From DATIJP01 sp964569185 (GTDB taxonomy: Bacteria > Chlamydiota > Chlamydiia > Chlamydiales > Rhabdochlamydiaceae), in contig CAZMTP010000010.1 of assembly GCA_964569185.1 (NCBI GenBank), positions 1 through 34,442 of the forward strand: a DNA stretch of 34,442 nucleotides, given 5' to 3'. The position numbers and the translations under genes were made by a program. The first letter of the stretch is position 1. Each line of letters begins with the position of its first letter. Under the pieces are notes generated by a model that saw only the letters and a list, made by a program, of their open reading frames with translations, was not told where the DNA came from and ran no database searches. Shown in pieces: positions 6,155 through 14,643 of this stretch.

Positions 6155-8677
6155 ATGATGTTTGATAAATTTACTAATAGAGCGAAGCAGGTCATCAAAC
6201 TGGCCAAAAAAGAGGCGCAGCGCCTTAACCATAATTATTTAGGAACAGAACATGTGCTCTTGGGACTATTAAAATTGGGTCAAGGGATCGCTGTCAATGT
6301 TCTGCGTAATCTCAATTTAGACTATGAAGCAGTGCGTGCTGAAGTGGAACGCCTAGTCGGTTATGGCCCAGAAATTCAGGTTTATGGCGACCCCGCACTC
6401 ACCGCCAAAGTAAAGAAAGTTTTTGAATATGCGAATGAAGAGGCTGCCAGCTTAAACCATAACTATGTAGGCACCGAGCATCTTTTACTGGCCCTTCTCC
6501 GTATTTCAGATGGTGTCGCGGCCCAAGTACTAGAAAATCTCAATGTGAATCTGAAAGATATTCGCAAAGAGGTATTAAAAGAGCTGGAAACCTTTAATCT
6601 GCAACTGCCTCCCATGGGCATGTCTCCCGGACCGTCAGGCGGTTCTGCCAAAGCGCCAGAAAAGCCCGCAGCTATGGCAGATAAACTCCCTGCATTGCGC
6701 GCCTATGGCCATGACCTTACAGAGCTGTGCCGCGAGGGAAAATTAGATCCAGTGATCGGCAGAAAAGAAGAGGTCGAGCGTCTAATCCTGATCCTATGCC
6801 GCCGCCGTAAAAATAACCCCGTGCTGATTGGGGAAGCGGGGGTTGGAAAAACGGCCATTGTGGAAGGTCTTGCGCAAGCGATTGTGAAGGGAGAAGTTCC
6901 TGATAAATTGGCCAAGAAAAAACTGATCTCATTAGACCTAACATTAATGATCGCCGGCACCAAATATCGCGGTCAATTCGAAGAGCGCATCAAGGCGGTG
7001 ATGGATGAGATCAAAAAACATGGCAATATTATCCTATTTATCGATGAGTTGCATACGATTGTGGGTGCAGGCGCTGCTGAGGGAGCCATCGATGCCTCCA
7101 ACATTTTAAAGCCTGCCCTGTCACGTGGCGAAATCCAATGTATTGGCGCCACAACGATCGATGAATACCGCAAACATATTGAAAAAGATGCGGCTTTAGA
7201 AAGACGGTTCCAAAAAATCTTAGTCTCCCCTCCTTCTTTAGAAGACGCTGTATCGATTTTGATGGGGTTAAAGCCAAAATATGAAGAGCACCATAAATGT
7301 ATTTACACCGATGAAGCGATTAAAGCGGCTGTTTATCTTTCCGATCGTTACTTGGTAGGCCGCTATCTGCCTGATAAGGCAATCGATCTGTTAGATGAAG
7401 CAGGCGCAAAGGCGCGTATTGCTGCTCTTCATCAGCCAGAAGAGATCACGAAATTAGAACAAGAATATGAGGCAACCCGTCTCGGCAAAGAAGAAGCGAT
7501 TGCAAAGCAAGAGTATGAAAAAGCAGCGAAGTTGCGCGACAAAGAAAAATCGCTGAAAGAAGAGTTGCAACGCATTATGGAAGACTGGGAGACCACTAAA
7601 GAAAAGCATCAGGTGATTGTGGATGAAGAAGAGGTTGCCGCAATCGTGGGAAAAATGACCGGAATTCCTGTCACGCGACTCACCGAAGGCGATACAGCAA
7701 AAGTGCTGAAAATGGAAGAACTTTTAAGGCAAAATATTATTGGCCAAGAAGAAGCAATCTCTACTGTGTGCAAAGCGATTCGTAGAAGCCGTGCCGATAT
7801 CAAAGATCCTAACCGGCCTATTGGAGCCTTCCTTTTCCTTGGACCTACAGGTGTCGGAAAAACACTCCTTGCAAAACAGCTGGCGATCCACATGTTTGGC
7901 GGCGAAGATGCGCTGATCCAGATCGACATGTCTGAGTATATGGAGAAATTTGCTGTGAGCCGCTTGACCGGTTCTCCTCCTGGATATGTGGGTTATGAAG
8001 AGGGTGGACAGCTGACAGAGCAGGTAAGACAGCGTCCCTATTGCGTGGTCCTTTTTGATGAAGTGGAAAAGGCGCACCCCGATGTGATGAACATCCTGTT
8101 ACAAATTTTAGAAGAAGGTCGACTCACCGATGCCTTTGGCCGTAAAGTCGATTTCCGCAATACGATCATCATCATGACCTCTAACCTGGGCGCGGAACTG
8201 ATCCGCAGATCGAGCGAAGTGGGCTTTAATGTCCAAGAAGGATTGATTGATTACAAAGCGATGCGAGAAAAAATTGAAGGCATGGTCAATAAAACCTTTA
8301 AACCAGAATTCCGCAATAGAATTGATGGGATTGTGATCTTTAGGCCGCTCGACAAGCCGCAGCTGCTCAAAATTATTGAACTTGAGGTTAAGAAGGTACA
8401 AGATCGCTTAACCCGCAAAAAAATGTTCATCACATTGGATGATAAAGCCAAGGAGCTGCTTGCTTCCAAAGGGTTCCAGCCCGAGATGGGAGCGCGGCCA
8501 CTGCGTCGCATCATTGAGTCTGAACTTGAAGATCCTATGGCGGAGAGGATTCTGCTTAATCCCGACAAGGGAGGCAGTTGGATTGTCACTGTCGAAGGCG
8601 ACAAGTTTATCTTCGTGGATCAAGTTCCCCCCAAAGACGCCAAAAACAATCTCGCTGTCGTCGGCAAAAAGGCATGA
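6155..8677 (+). CDS. clpC: ATP-dependent Clp protease ATP-binding subunit ClpC
   Basis: 840 aa AAA+ unfoldase that feeds substrates to ClpP. Order of domains: two Clp-N repeats (residues ~4-140, each with LNHNYLGTEH / LNHNYVGTEH), AAA1 with Walker A GEAGVGKT (~226) and Walker B ILFIDELHT, a UVR-type coiled segment (AIAKQEYEKAAKLRDKEKSL, ~447-466) that marks ClpC rather than ClpB or ClpA, then AAA2 with Walker A GPTGVGKT (~562) and VVLFDEVEKAHPDVMNILLQ, and a D2-small domain. Length is usual. The UVR segment normally binds adaptors such as McsA or MecA; none is in the window. The start is the first ATG of ATGATG, with AGGAGG 8 nt upstream. It is a single gene, divergent from lplA and convergent with mnmA. 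Confidence 0.97.
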   Translation: MMFDKFTNRAKQVIKLAKKEAQRLNHNYLGTEHVLLGLLKLGQGIAVNVLRNLNLDYEAVRAEVERLVGYGPEIQVYGDPALTAKVKKVFEYANEEAASLNHNYVGTEHLLLALLRISDGVAAQVLENLNVNLKDIRKEVLKELETFNLQLPPMGMSPGPSGGSAKAPEKPAAMADKLPALRAYGHDLTELCREGKLDPVIGRKEEVERLILILCRRRKNNPVLIGEAGVGKTAIVEGLAQAIVKGEVPDKLAKKKLISLDLTLMIAGTKYRGQFEERIKAVMDEIKKHGNIILFIDELHTIVGAGAAEGAIDASNILKPALSRGEIQCIGATTIDEYRKHIEKDAALERRFQKILVSPPSLEDAVSILMGLKPKYEEHHKCIYTDEAIKAAVYLSDRYLVGRYLPDKAIDLLDEAGAKARIAALHQPEEITKLEQEYEATRLGKEEAIAKQEYEKAAKLRDKEKSLKEELQRIMEDWETTKEKHQVIVDEEEVAAIVGKMTGIPVTRLTEGDTAKVLKMEELLRQNIIGQEEAISTVCKAIRRSRADIKDPNRPIGAFLFLGPTGVGKTLLAKQLAIHMFGGEDALIQIDMSEYMEKFAVSRLTGSPPGYVGYEEGGQLTEQVRQRPYCVVLFDEVEKAHPDVMNILLQILEEGRLTDAFGRKVDFRNTIIIMTSNLGAELIRRSSEVGFNVQEGLIDYKAMREKIEGMVNKTFKPEFRNRIDGIVIFRPLDKPQLLKIIELEVKKVQDRLTRKKMFITLDDKAKELLASKGFQPEMGARPLRRIIESELEDPMAERILLNPDKGGSWIVTVEGDKFIFVDQVPPKDAKNNLAVVGKKA

Positions 8678-8680
8678 ACT

Positions 8681-8722
8681 TTAACTTGCCCGTGAGCGTG
8701 CCCGCACACACGGGCACGTTAA
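8681..8722. repeat. Copy of the TTAAC(G)TGCCCG repeat; hairpin between clpC and mnmA
   Basis: GC-rich stem CGTGCCCG (8697-8704) / CGGGCACG (8711-8718) with a 6-nt loop, nested in a wider inverted arrangement TTAACTTGCCCGTG...CACGGGCACGTTAA. It fills the 59-bp gap between convergent clpC and mnmA. Neither side has a clear T-run, so any terminator activity would be weak or factor-dependent. The same word recurs at 14437-14450 and 28466-28576. Confidence 0.6.
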
Positions 8723-8736
8723 AAAAATTGAAAGTA

Positions 8737-9792
8737 TCAAGTGATCATCCCCCCACCAAGACAAATATCTTGATGGTAGAAGACGATGGATTGACGTGGG
8801 GTGATGGCCCGTTGAGGGTCGGGAAAATAAACATGAGCCCTGCCGTCGGTGATTTTTTCGATGATGCAAGGCTGGTCTGCTTGACGGTAACGGATTTTTG
8901 CTGTGCATTCAAAAGGAAGCTCTGGTGCTCCCACTACCCATGAAAGCTCTTCTGCTGTGAGATGCTGTCCATAGAGTGCAGGATGATCGGTCCCTTGTGC
9001 CACAATAATTACATTACGAGCCATATCTTTCTTTACCACAAACCAAGCCTCGCCAATTCCGCCTATACCGATGCCTTTGCGTTGCCCAATCGTATAATAG
9101 GCAGCTCCTTCATGTGTGCCTACAACAGTTCCATCCAATGTTTCAAAATGGCCCTTATGGTAAGGGATGTAGCGGCTCACAAATTCTTTAAAGTCTCTTT
9201 TTCCGATAAAACAGATGCCTGTGCTGTCTTTTTTATCATGGGTTGTCAATCCTAATTGCTTCGCAATGGACCGGACCTCAGATTTTGGTAAATTTCCGAC
9301 AGGGAAAAGTACTTTCTGTAATGTGTTTTGCGATAATGTATAAAGAAAATAACTCTGATCTTTAGTGGAATCTTTGCCTTTTAAAAGCCGCCCGTGGCTA
9401 TCTTTTTGGGCGTAATGACCCGTGGCTAAAAAATCGGCTCCAAGTTGCAATGCTTTATCGAGAAGCAGTTTAAATTTGATTTCACGATTACAAAGAATAT
9501 CTGGATTGGGTGTATGGCCTAAACGAAGTTCACTCAAAAACTCTTCAAACACAAGCTCTTGGTATTCTTTGACAAAATTTAGAGAGTAATAGGGAATATC
9601 TAATTGATTGCATACCGAGACCACATCTTCAAAATCTTTGGTAGAGGTGCACACTCCAGCAGAATCTGTCTCCTCCCAGTTCTTCATGAAAAGACCGATC
9701 ACCTTGTAACCCTGCTCTTTAAGTAAAAAAGCGGCCACAGAAGAATCGACCCCTCCAGACATTCCTAAGATCACTGTTTTTTGAGTCTCCAT
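8737..9792 (-). CDS. mnmA: tRNA-specific 2-thiouridylase MnmA
   Basis: 351 aa. It puts sulfur on U34 of tRNA-Lys/Glu/Gln using ATP and a persulfide relay. The PP-loop SGGVDSS (residues 12-18), PNPDILCNREIKF with the first catalytic Cys (C101), TGHYAQ, and STGICFIG with the persulfide Cys (C194) are all present, so the enzyme looks intact. KDQSYFLYTLSQNTLQKVLF is the conserved tRNA-contacting segment, and the C-terminal beta domain is complete. The clpC-mnmA adjacency is, as I recall, shared with Chlamydia. The start is 72 bp from the divergent sterol reductase ATG. The gene ends 60 bp from clpC. Confidence 0.97.
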   Translation of the reverse strand: METQKTVILGMSGGVDSSVAAFLLKEQGYKVIGLFMKNWEETDSAGVCTSTKDFEDVVSVCNQLDIPYYSLNFVKEYQELVFEEFLSELRLGHTPNPDILCNREIKFKLLLDKALQLGADFLATGHYAQKDSHGRLLKGKDSTKDQSYFLYTLSQNTLQKVLFPVGNLPKSEVRSIAKQLGLTTHDKKDSTGICFIGKRDFKEFVSRYIPYHKGHFETLDGTVVGTHEGAAYYTIGQRKGIGIGGIGEAWFVVKKDMARNVIIVAQGTDHPALYGQHLTAEELSWVVGAPELPFECTAKIRYRQADQPCIIEKITDGRAHVYFPDPQRAITPRQSIVFYHQDICLGGGMIT

Positions 9793-9817
9793 CGAGCCAT
9801 TTTACCTCATTGGGTTG

Positions 9818-9823
9818 TATAAT
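9818..9823 (+). promoter_or_regulatory. Candidate -10 box for the sterol reductase gene
   Basis: TATAAT in the 72-bp divergent mnmA/DHCR7-like spacer, 41 bp before the ATG at 9865. No good -35 is seen at 16-18 bp. The gene has GAGGAG about 6 nt before its ATG. Confidence 0.3.
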
Positions 9824-9864
9824 AATAGTCCCATGAATACACTCAAAATTTTAGTGAGGAGTAT

Positions 9865-11172
9865 ATGAAGGGGACGGGTTTTCATTTTTTTCGCCACATT
9901 TTTTTACCGGCGACGCTTTTGATCGTTTGCCCGCTAATCGTGATTTTCACCTGGTATACCAATGTGGAATTAGATGGATCTATACAAGAACTTTTTGAAA
10001 TCCTATTCGAAGAGGGCTTTTTTGCTGTCCTAGCGCAAGCCTGGGGACCTATTTTCTTTGGAACATTACGTAGCTGGACCATGATCTTAGGATTTGCCGC
10101 CTTTCAAATTATTTTAATGAAGATATTGCCTGGGAAAAAAGTGGAAGGTCCCCTCACGCCCCAAGGAAATACTCCGATCTATAAGGCCAATGGGATTTTC
10201 GCCTTTCTCTTAACATTCTCTCTTTTTTTCTTATCCACCACTGTTTTCAAACTATTTCCTGCCACTATCATTTATGACAATTTTGGAGCGATTCTCAGCA
10301 GTTTAAATCTTTTTGCTTTAGGATTTTGCCTCTTTCTCTATATCAAGGGACGTGTGTCGCCCTCAAGCAATGATTCAGGCGCTACGGGCAGTTTTATTTT
10401 TGATTTTTTCTGGGGTAGGGAACTCTATCCTCGCATCAGTGGAATAGACCTTAAGATGTTTACCAATTGCCGGTTTGGCATGATGGCCTGGGGATTGATC
10501 ATTCTCTCTTTTGCCGCTAAACAAAAAGAGATGAGCGGCCTTTCAGATGCGATGATCATCTCTGTTTTATTACAGTTGATCTACATTGCCAAATTTTTCA
10601 TCTGGGAAATGGGCTATATGCGCTCTATGGACATCATGCATGATCGGGCAGGCTTTGTGATCTGCTGGGGCTGCCTTGTATGGGTCCCCGGAGTTTATAC
10701 ATCACCCACACTCTATCTTGTAGATCACCCAAATCATTTAGGACCTGTGCTGTGTGGACTGCTCCTAGCCGTGGGACTCACTAGCATTTTCATTAACTAT
10801 TTTGCAGATCTCCAACGGCAGAAAGTGCGCGAAACAGAGGGAAATTGCACCGTCTGGGGGAAAAAACCGGAGATCATTTCTGCCTCTTTTGAAACGCATA
10901 AAGGGGAAAAAAAGAAGAATCTATTGCTTGCCTCTGGCTGGTGGGGACTTTCCCGACATTTCCATTATATTCCAGAACTGATTGCCGCATTCTGCTGGAC
11001 TGTCCCTGCGCTATTTGAAAATCTGCTCCCCTACTTCTATCTGATCTTCCTCACATGTCTGCTTTTTGATCGTGCCTTGCGACATGAGCGTCGATGCGCT
11101 TCAAAATATGGCAAATCATGGAACGAATATTGTGAAAAGGTGCCTTACAAACTGATTCCTTTTATCTATTAG
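9865..11172 (+). CDS. 7-dehydrocholesterol reductase-like sterol delta(7)-reductase (ERG4/ERG24 family)
   Basis: 435 aa polytopic membrane protein (about 9-10 hydrophobic segments). Diagnostic elements of the family are near the C-terminus: LLLASGWWGLSRHFHYIPEL (~352-371), DRALRHERRCASKYGKSWNE (~402-421) and the final YCEKVPYKLIPFIY, matching the signature RC-x2-KYG-x2-W-x-x-YC-x-x-VPY-x-x-IP-x-IY. The region TNCRFGMMAWGLIILSF and EMGYMRSMDIMHDRAGF also fits DHCR7 rather than the delta-14 reductases. Predicted reaction: NADPH-dependent reduction of the sterol C7-C8 double bond. Few bacteria make sterols and no other sterol gene is here, so the substrate is likely host-derived. Homologues occur in eukaryotes and, as I recall, in a few amoeba-associated chlamydiae and Coxiella. 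This strongly suggests transfer from a host. Related isoprenylcysteine methyltransferases share the C-terminal fold, but length and motifs favour DHCR7. Confidence 0.9.
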   Translation: MKGTGFHFFRHIFLPATLLIVCPLIVIFTWYTNVELDGSIQELFEILFEEGFFAVLAQAWGPIFFGTLRSWTMILGFAAFQIILMKILPGKKVEGPLTPQGNTPIYKANGIFAFLLTFSLFFLSTTVFKLFPATIIYDNFGAILSSLNLFALGFCLFLYIKGRVSPSSNDSGATGSFIFDFFWGRELYPRISGIDLKMFTNCRFGMMAWGLIILSFAAKQKEMSGLSDAMIISVLLQLIYIAKFFIWEMGYMRSMDIMHDRAGFVICWGCLVWVPGVYTSPTLYLVDHPNHLGPVLCGLLLAVGLTSIFINYFADLQRQKVRETEGNCTVWGKKPEIISASFETHKGEKKKNLLLASGWWGLSRHFHYIPELIAAFCWTVPALFENLLPYFYLIFLTCLLFDRALRHERRCASKYGKSWNEYCEKVPYKLIPFIY

Positions 11173-11185
11173 TCCTCTATAGAAC

Positions 11186-11842
11186 ATGATGCAGCAAAAT
11201 TCTGATGTTGTGACTGTGGCACTTGGGAAAAATGTGTTGCGAGGAAATTTGCATGTTCCCAAAGGAGCTCAGGCGATTGTGGTATTTGCCCATGGAAGCG
11301 GTAGCGGCCGCAAAAGTCCACGCAACCGCTTTGTAGCAAGAGCATTAGAACAGGGAAATCTGGCCACTCTATTAATTGATCTGCTGACGATGGAAGAAGA
11401 ATCGGTGGATTTAATCACAAGAGAATTGCGTTTTAATATTTCTTTATTGGCCAAGCGGCTCGAAGGGATTACCGAATGGGTGCGCAAAAAACCAGAAATC
11501 AAAACATTAAAAATAGGCTATTTTGGTGCGAGCACTGGAGCTGCAGCTGCTTTAATGGCAGCAGCACAGAAAGAAAAAGAAATTTTCGCAATTGTCTCAC
11601 GCGGGGGAAGGCCCGATCTTGCAGGTGTAGAAAATCTGCCCAAAGTCACTGCTCCTACACTTTTGATTGTGGGTAGCCGCGATACGGAAACAATTCAATT
11701 GAATGAAGAAGCCTTAAAACAGCTCTCGTGTGAAAAAAAGCTCACCATCATTCCTAATGCCACCCATCTTTTTGAAGAGCCGGGCGCTTTAGAAGATGTG
11801 GCAAAATTAGCGAGAAAATGGTTCGAAACCCATCTGACATAA
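11186..11842 (+). CDS. Dienelactone hydrolase-like alpha/beta-hydrolase
   Basis: 218 aa cytoplasmic alpha/beta-hydrolase. The oxyanion region IVVFAHGSGSGRKSPRNRFV, nucleophile elbow G-A-S116-T-G, acid residue in LLIVGSRDTE (D166) and histidine in PNATHLFEEPG (H194) give a complete Ser-Asp-His triad. The 'HGSGSGRKSPRN' motif is typical of the small family annotated as dienelactone hydrolase or as phosphoribosyltransferase-associated hydrolases; the true substrate is unknown. It lies 13 bp after the sterol reductase and its last 25 bp overlap the P-type ATPase start, so the three are probably one transcript. There is no strong Shine-Dalgarno before ATGATG. Confidence 0.85.
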   Translation: MMQQNSDVVTVALGKNVLRGNLHVPKGAQAIVVFAHGSGSGRKSPRNRFVARALEQGNLATLLIDLLTMEEESVDLITRELRFNISLLAKRLEGITEWVRKKPEIKTLKIGYFGASTGAAAALMAAAQKEKEIFAIVSRGGRPDLAGVENLPKVTAPTLLIVGSRDTETIQLNEEALKQLSCEKKLTIIPNATHLFEEPGALEDVAKLARKWFETHLT

Positions 11843-14340
11843 CCAATTTTTGGAGTCTAAAACCGGAAGAGGCATTTCATACAATGTCCTCTACTCCTGA
11901 AGGACTTTCCAATGAGGAAGCAGGAAAAAGGCAGGCCCAATTTGGTCCTAATGTGCTCCATCTTAAAAAAGAGAGCCGCTTCGAACTTTTTCTGGCCCAA
12001 TTTAAAAGTCCTCTGATTCTCTTACTGCTATTGGCGGCGCTTCTCTCATTTATTCTTCAAGACCGCATTGAAGCGACCATCATTTTTATTATCGTTTTAT
12101 TTAGTGCAATTCTCACCTTTGCCCAAGAAAGAGGTGCCAAAAATGCAATTGCTCAGCTTTTAAAAATGGTAGAGATCAAAGCGGATGTAAAAAGAGAGGG
12201 GAAGCTTATTGAACTACCAACACGCGAAATTGTGCCTGGCGATCTGATTTTTTTAAATGCCGGCGACACAGTGCCTGCGGATGGTCTCATTATCCAGTCC
12301 AAGAATTTCTTTGTGAATGAGTCCAGTTTAACAGGCGAATCCTTCACCGTAGAGAAAAAAGAGGGCGTACTCCCTCAAGACACTCCTCTAATCAAACGAA
12401 CCAATAGCGTCTTTATGGGGACCAGTGTCGCTTCGGGCACCGCCACTGCTTTGATTTTTTTGACCGGAAAAAAAACAGAGTTTGGAACAATATCAGAGAA
12501 ATTAACGAAAGCTTCCCCTATTCCCTCTTTTGAACAGGGAGTCAAAAATTTTGGTTATTTTCTTTTTTATCTCACTCTTCTTCTTGTCGCAGCCATTTTT
12601 CTCATTAATATCATCCTACACCGTCCTATTTTAACTTCCTTTCTTTTTGCTTTAGCGCTAGCGGTCGGCATGACGCCGCAGCTGCTTCCAGCCATCATCA
12701 CTGTGAATCTGTCGCATGGCGCCAAATATATGGCCAAAAAAAAGGTGATCGTAAAAAAGCTCTCTTCCATTGAAAATTTTGGAAGCATGAATATTCTCTG
12801 CACAGACAAAACAGGCACGTTAACGCAAGGGACGATCGCACTTAAAGGAACATTAGACAGTGCCGGCAATTCAAGTGACAAAGTATTGTTTTGGGGCTAT
12901 CTGAATGCATTTTATCAAACAGGATATAAAAATCCGATCGATGAGGCCATTTTAAAAAATAAGACAATGGATGTAGCGGGATGGCAAAAGATAGATGAAA
13001 TTCCTTATGACTTTGTGCGGAAAAGCATTGGGATAGCTGTTAAAAAAGACCAAGAATCTCGACTCATTGTTAAAGGCGCGCTTCCCCATCTTTTTTCTCT
13101 CTGTTCACAAGTGGAAACTCCTTCTGGAGAGTTCAAACCATTTGCAGAGATAGCAAATAAATTAAAAGAGCAGTTTGAGCAAGCCAGTCGCTCAGGGATG
13201 CGCCTAATAGGTATTGCTTATAAAAAAATAACGGATACAAATGCTGTTTCTTCTCAAGATGAAAAAGAGCTGATTTTTTTAGGTTTTTTAACTTTTTCTG
13301 ACCCTCTTAAGCCAGAAATTACAGAAACATTAAAACGGCTTGAATTACGTGGGATTGCACTCAAAATTTTAACAGGCGACCACCGTTTTGTGGCCATGCA
13401 TGTGGCTGAAGAGGTCAAACTGCCCAAGCCACAACTCTTAATAGGGGAAGAGATCCAACATTTAAGTGAAGAAGAGCTCAGTAAAAAAGTGAAAGAATGC
13501 AACATATTTGCTGAGATTGAGCCCAATCAAAAAGAAAAACTGATTTTAGCGTTAAGAAAAGCGGGTAACACCGTCGGTTTTCTAGGGGATGGCATTAATG
13601 ATATTACCGCGTTGCATACTGCCGATGTAGGAATTTCTGTCGATAATGCGGCCGATGCTCTCAAGGAGAATGCAGATATTATTCTACTCGAGAAAAATCT
13701 CTCTGTATTGATCAATGGAGTAGAGGAAGGAAGACGCACTTTTGGCAATACGATGAAGTATATTTTTATGGCCACTAGCGCCAATTTTGGAAATATGTTT
13801 AGCGTCGCAGGAGCGTCGCTTTTTCTTCCTTTTCTCCCTCTATTACCCACACAAATTTTACTTGCTAATCTATTGTCCGATTTTCCCGAAATGACGATTG
13901 CCACAGATAAAGTGGACAAAGAGCTGATCTCTAGACCTTACAAGTGGAATCTGAAATTCATCCGCAAATTCATGATTATTTTTGGACTGATCAGCTCTTT
14001 TTTTGACTTTATGACCTTTGGACTACTGTTATTTCTGTTTAAAGCGCCGGTGGACCAGTTTAGAACGACCTGGTTTATTGAATCGGTCTGTTCTGCATCT
14101 CTGATTATTTTGGCGATTCGCACACGCAAATTCTTTTTCAAAAGCGCGCCCAGTCCCTATCTTCTCATTGCTATAAGCGCTGTAGTGATCATGAGCTGCC
14201 TTTTGCCTTGGATTCCTTTTGGCGCGCTCTTTGCTTTCACCCCATTACCTTTGTCTTACTATGGCGCCATTGCTATCGTTGTCGTGCTTTACTTCATCAG
14301 CGTCGAAATCGCTAAACGTTTCTTTTACAGACACCATTGA
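11818..14340 (+). CDS. mgtA: P-type Mg2+-transporting ATPase (MgtA-like, P3B)
   Basis: 840 aa, slightly short of the ~900 usual for MgtA/MgtB because the N-terminal extension is reduced. Cation ATPase N-domain FHTMSSTPEGLSNEEAGKRQ, actuator loop SSLTGESFTVEKK (~169-181), phosphorylation site CTDKTGTLTQG (~327-337, Asp in DKTGT), hinge GFLGDGINDITALHTADVGI (~586-605). The membrane region has LALAVGMTPQLLPAIITVNL in TM4, which is the MgtA-type sequence, and NLLSDFPEMTIATDKVDKEL late in the protein. Predicted to import Mg2+ across the inner membrane down its gradient at the cost of ATP. The start ATG lies inside the end of the hydrolase gene. A hairpin follows at 14350-14374. No Mg-sensing leader can be seen, since the upstream gene overlaps. 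Confidence 0.92.
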   Translation: MVRNPSDITNFWSLKPEEAFHTMSSTPEGLSNEEAGKRQAQFGPNVLHLKKESRFELFLAQFKSPLILLLLLAALLSFILQDRIEATIIFIIVLFSAILTFAQERGAKNAIAQLLKMVEIKADVKREGKLIELPTREIVPGDLIFLNAGDTVPADGLIIQSKNFFVNESSLTGESFTVEKKEGVLPQDTPLIKRTNSVFMGTSVASGTATALIFLTGKKTEFGTISEKLTKASPIPSFEQGVKNFGYFLFYLTLLLVAAIFLINIILHRPILTSFLFALALAVGMTPQLLPAIITVNLSHGAKYMAKKKVIVKKLSSIENFGSMNILCTDKTGTLTQGTIALKGTLDSAGNSSDKVLFWGYLNAFYQTGYKNPIDEAILKNKTMDVAGWQKIDEIPYDFVRKSIGIAVKKDQESRLIVKGALPHLFSLCSQVETPSGEFKPFAEIANKLKEQFEQASRSGMRLIGIAYKKITDTNAVSSQDEKELIFLGFLTFSDPLKPEITETLKRLELRGIALKILTGDHRFVAMHVAEEVKLPKPQLLIGEEIQHLSEEELSKKVKECNIFAEIEPNQKEKLILALRKAGNTVGFLGDGINDITALHTADVGISVDNAADALKENADIILLEKNLSVLINGVEEGRRTFGNTMKYIFMATSANFGNMFSVAGASLFLPFLPLLPTQILLANLLSDFPEMTIATDKVDKELISRPYKWNLKFIRKFMIIFGLISSFFDFMTFGLLLFLFKAPVDQFRTTWFIESVCSASLIILAIRTRKFFFKSAPSPYLLIAISAVVIMSCLLPWIPFGALFAFTPLPLSYYGAIAIVVVLYFISVEIAKRFFYRHH

Positions 14341-14349
14341 ATGCTAGTA

Positions 14350-14374
14350 AAATTGTGCCTGGAAGGCACAATTT
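14350..14374 (+). terminator. Hairpin after mgtA
   Basis: AAATTGTGCCT, loop GGA, AGGCACAATTT: a perfect 11-bp stem 9 bp after the mgtA stop. Only three T end the stem and no longer U-tract follows, so it is a terminator of moderate strength or a 3' stabilising hairpin. Confidence 0.6.
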
Positions 14375-14409
14375 GGGAATAATTTAAAAAAAGAGGCGAG
14401 AATCTGAGA

Positions 14410-14622
14410 GTGTGTTGTATAACCCCATTTTCAAATGTGCCCGTGCCCGGTTTTTTATCAACCACCCGTTCGCTTTGCTCACTAGAGACCACAGAGATCA
14501 CAGAGAAGCAAGAAAATCCGGATTTTTCTCTGTGGCCTCTGTGATCTCTAGCGAACGTAGTGAGCGGGTGGTTAAATTATTTTTAACTCGAACACGTAAT
14601 GCATAAAGGTTATGCAACATAC
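14410..14622. repeat. Long imperfect palindrome between mgtA and the permease
   Basis: This 303-bp gap (14341-14643) holds no gene I can support. Arms of about 55 nt (14461-14515 and 14524-14572) pair around the perfect centre AAAATCCGGATTTT (14513-14526); outer arms GTGTGTTGTATAACC (14410-14424) and GGTTATGCAACATAC (14608-14622) pair at 13 of 15. The left arm contains CACAGAGATCACAGAG and the right arm CTCTGTGGCCTCTGTGATCTC. The left flank includes GTGCCCGTGCCCGG (14437-14450), the dispersed word seen also near 8697 and 28466. It is bounded by convergent genes. Confidence 0.75.
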
Positions 14623-14643
14623 CCTAAGTTGGAATTTGCGACT

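Noticed and set aside
8578..8943. Plus-strand ORF bridging clpC and mnmA
   Set aside because: Crosses two real genes and a hairpin; composition is that of the antisense strand.
14461..14572. CRISPR array
   Set aside because: Repeat units are inverted, not direct, with no regular spacers.
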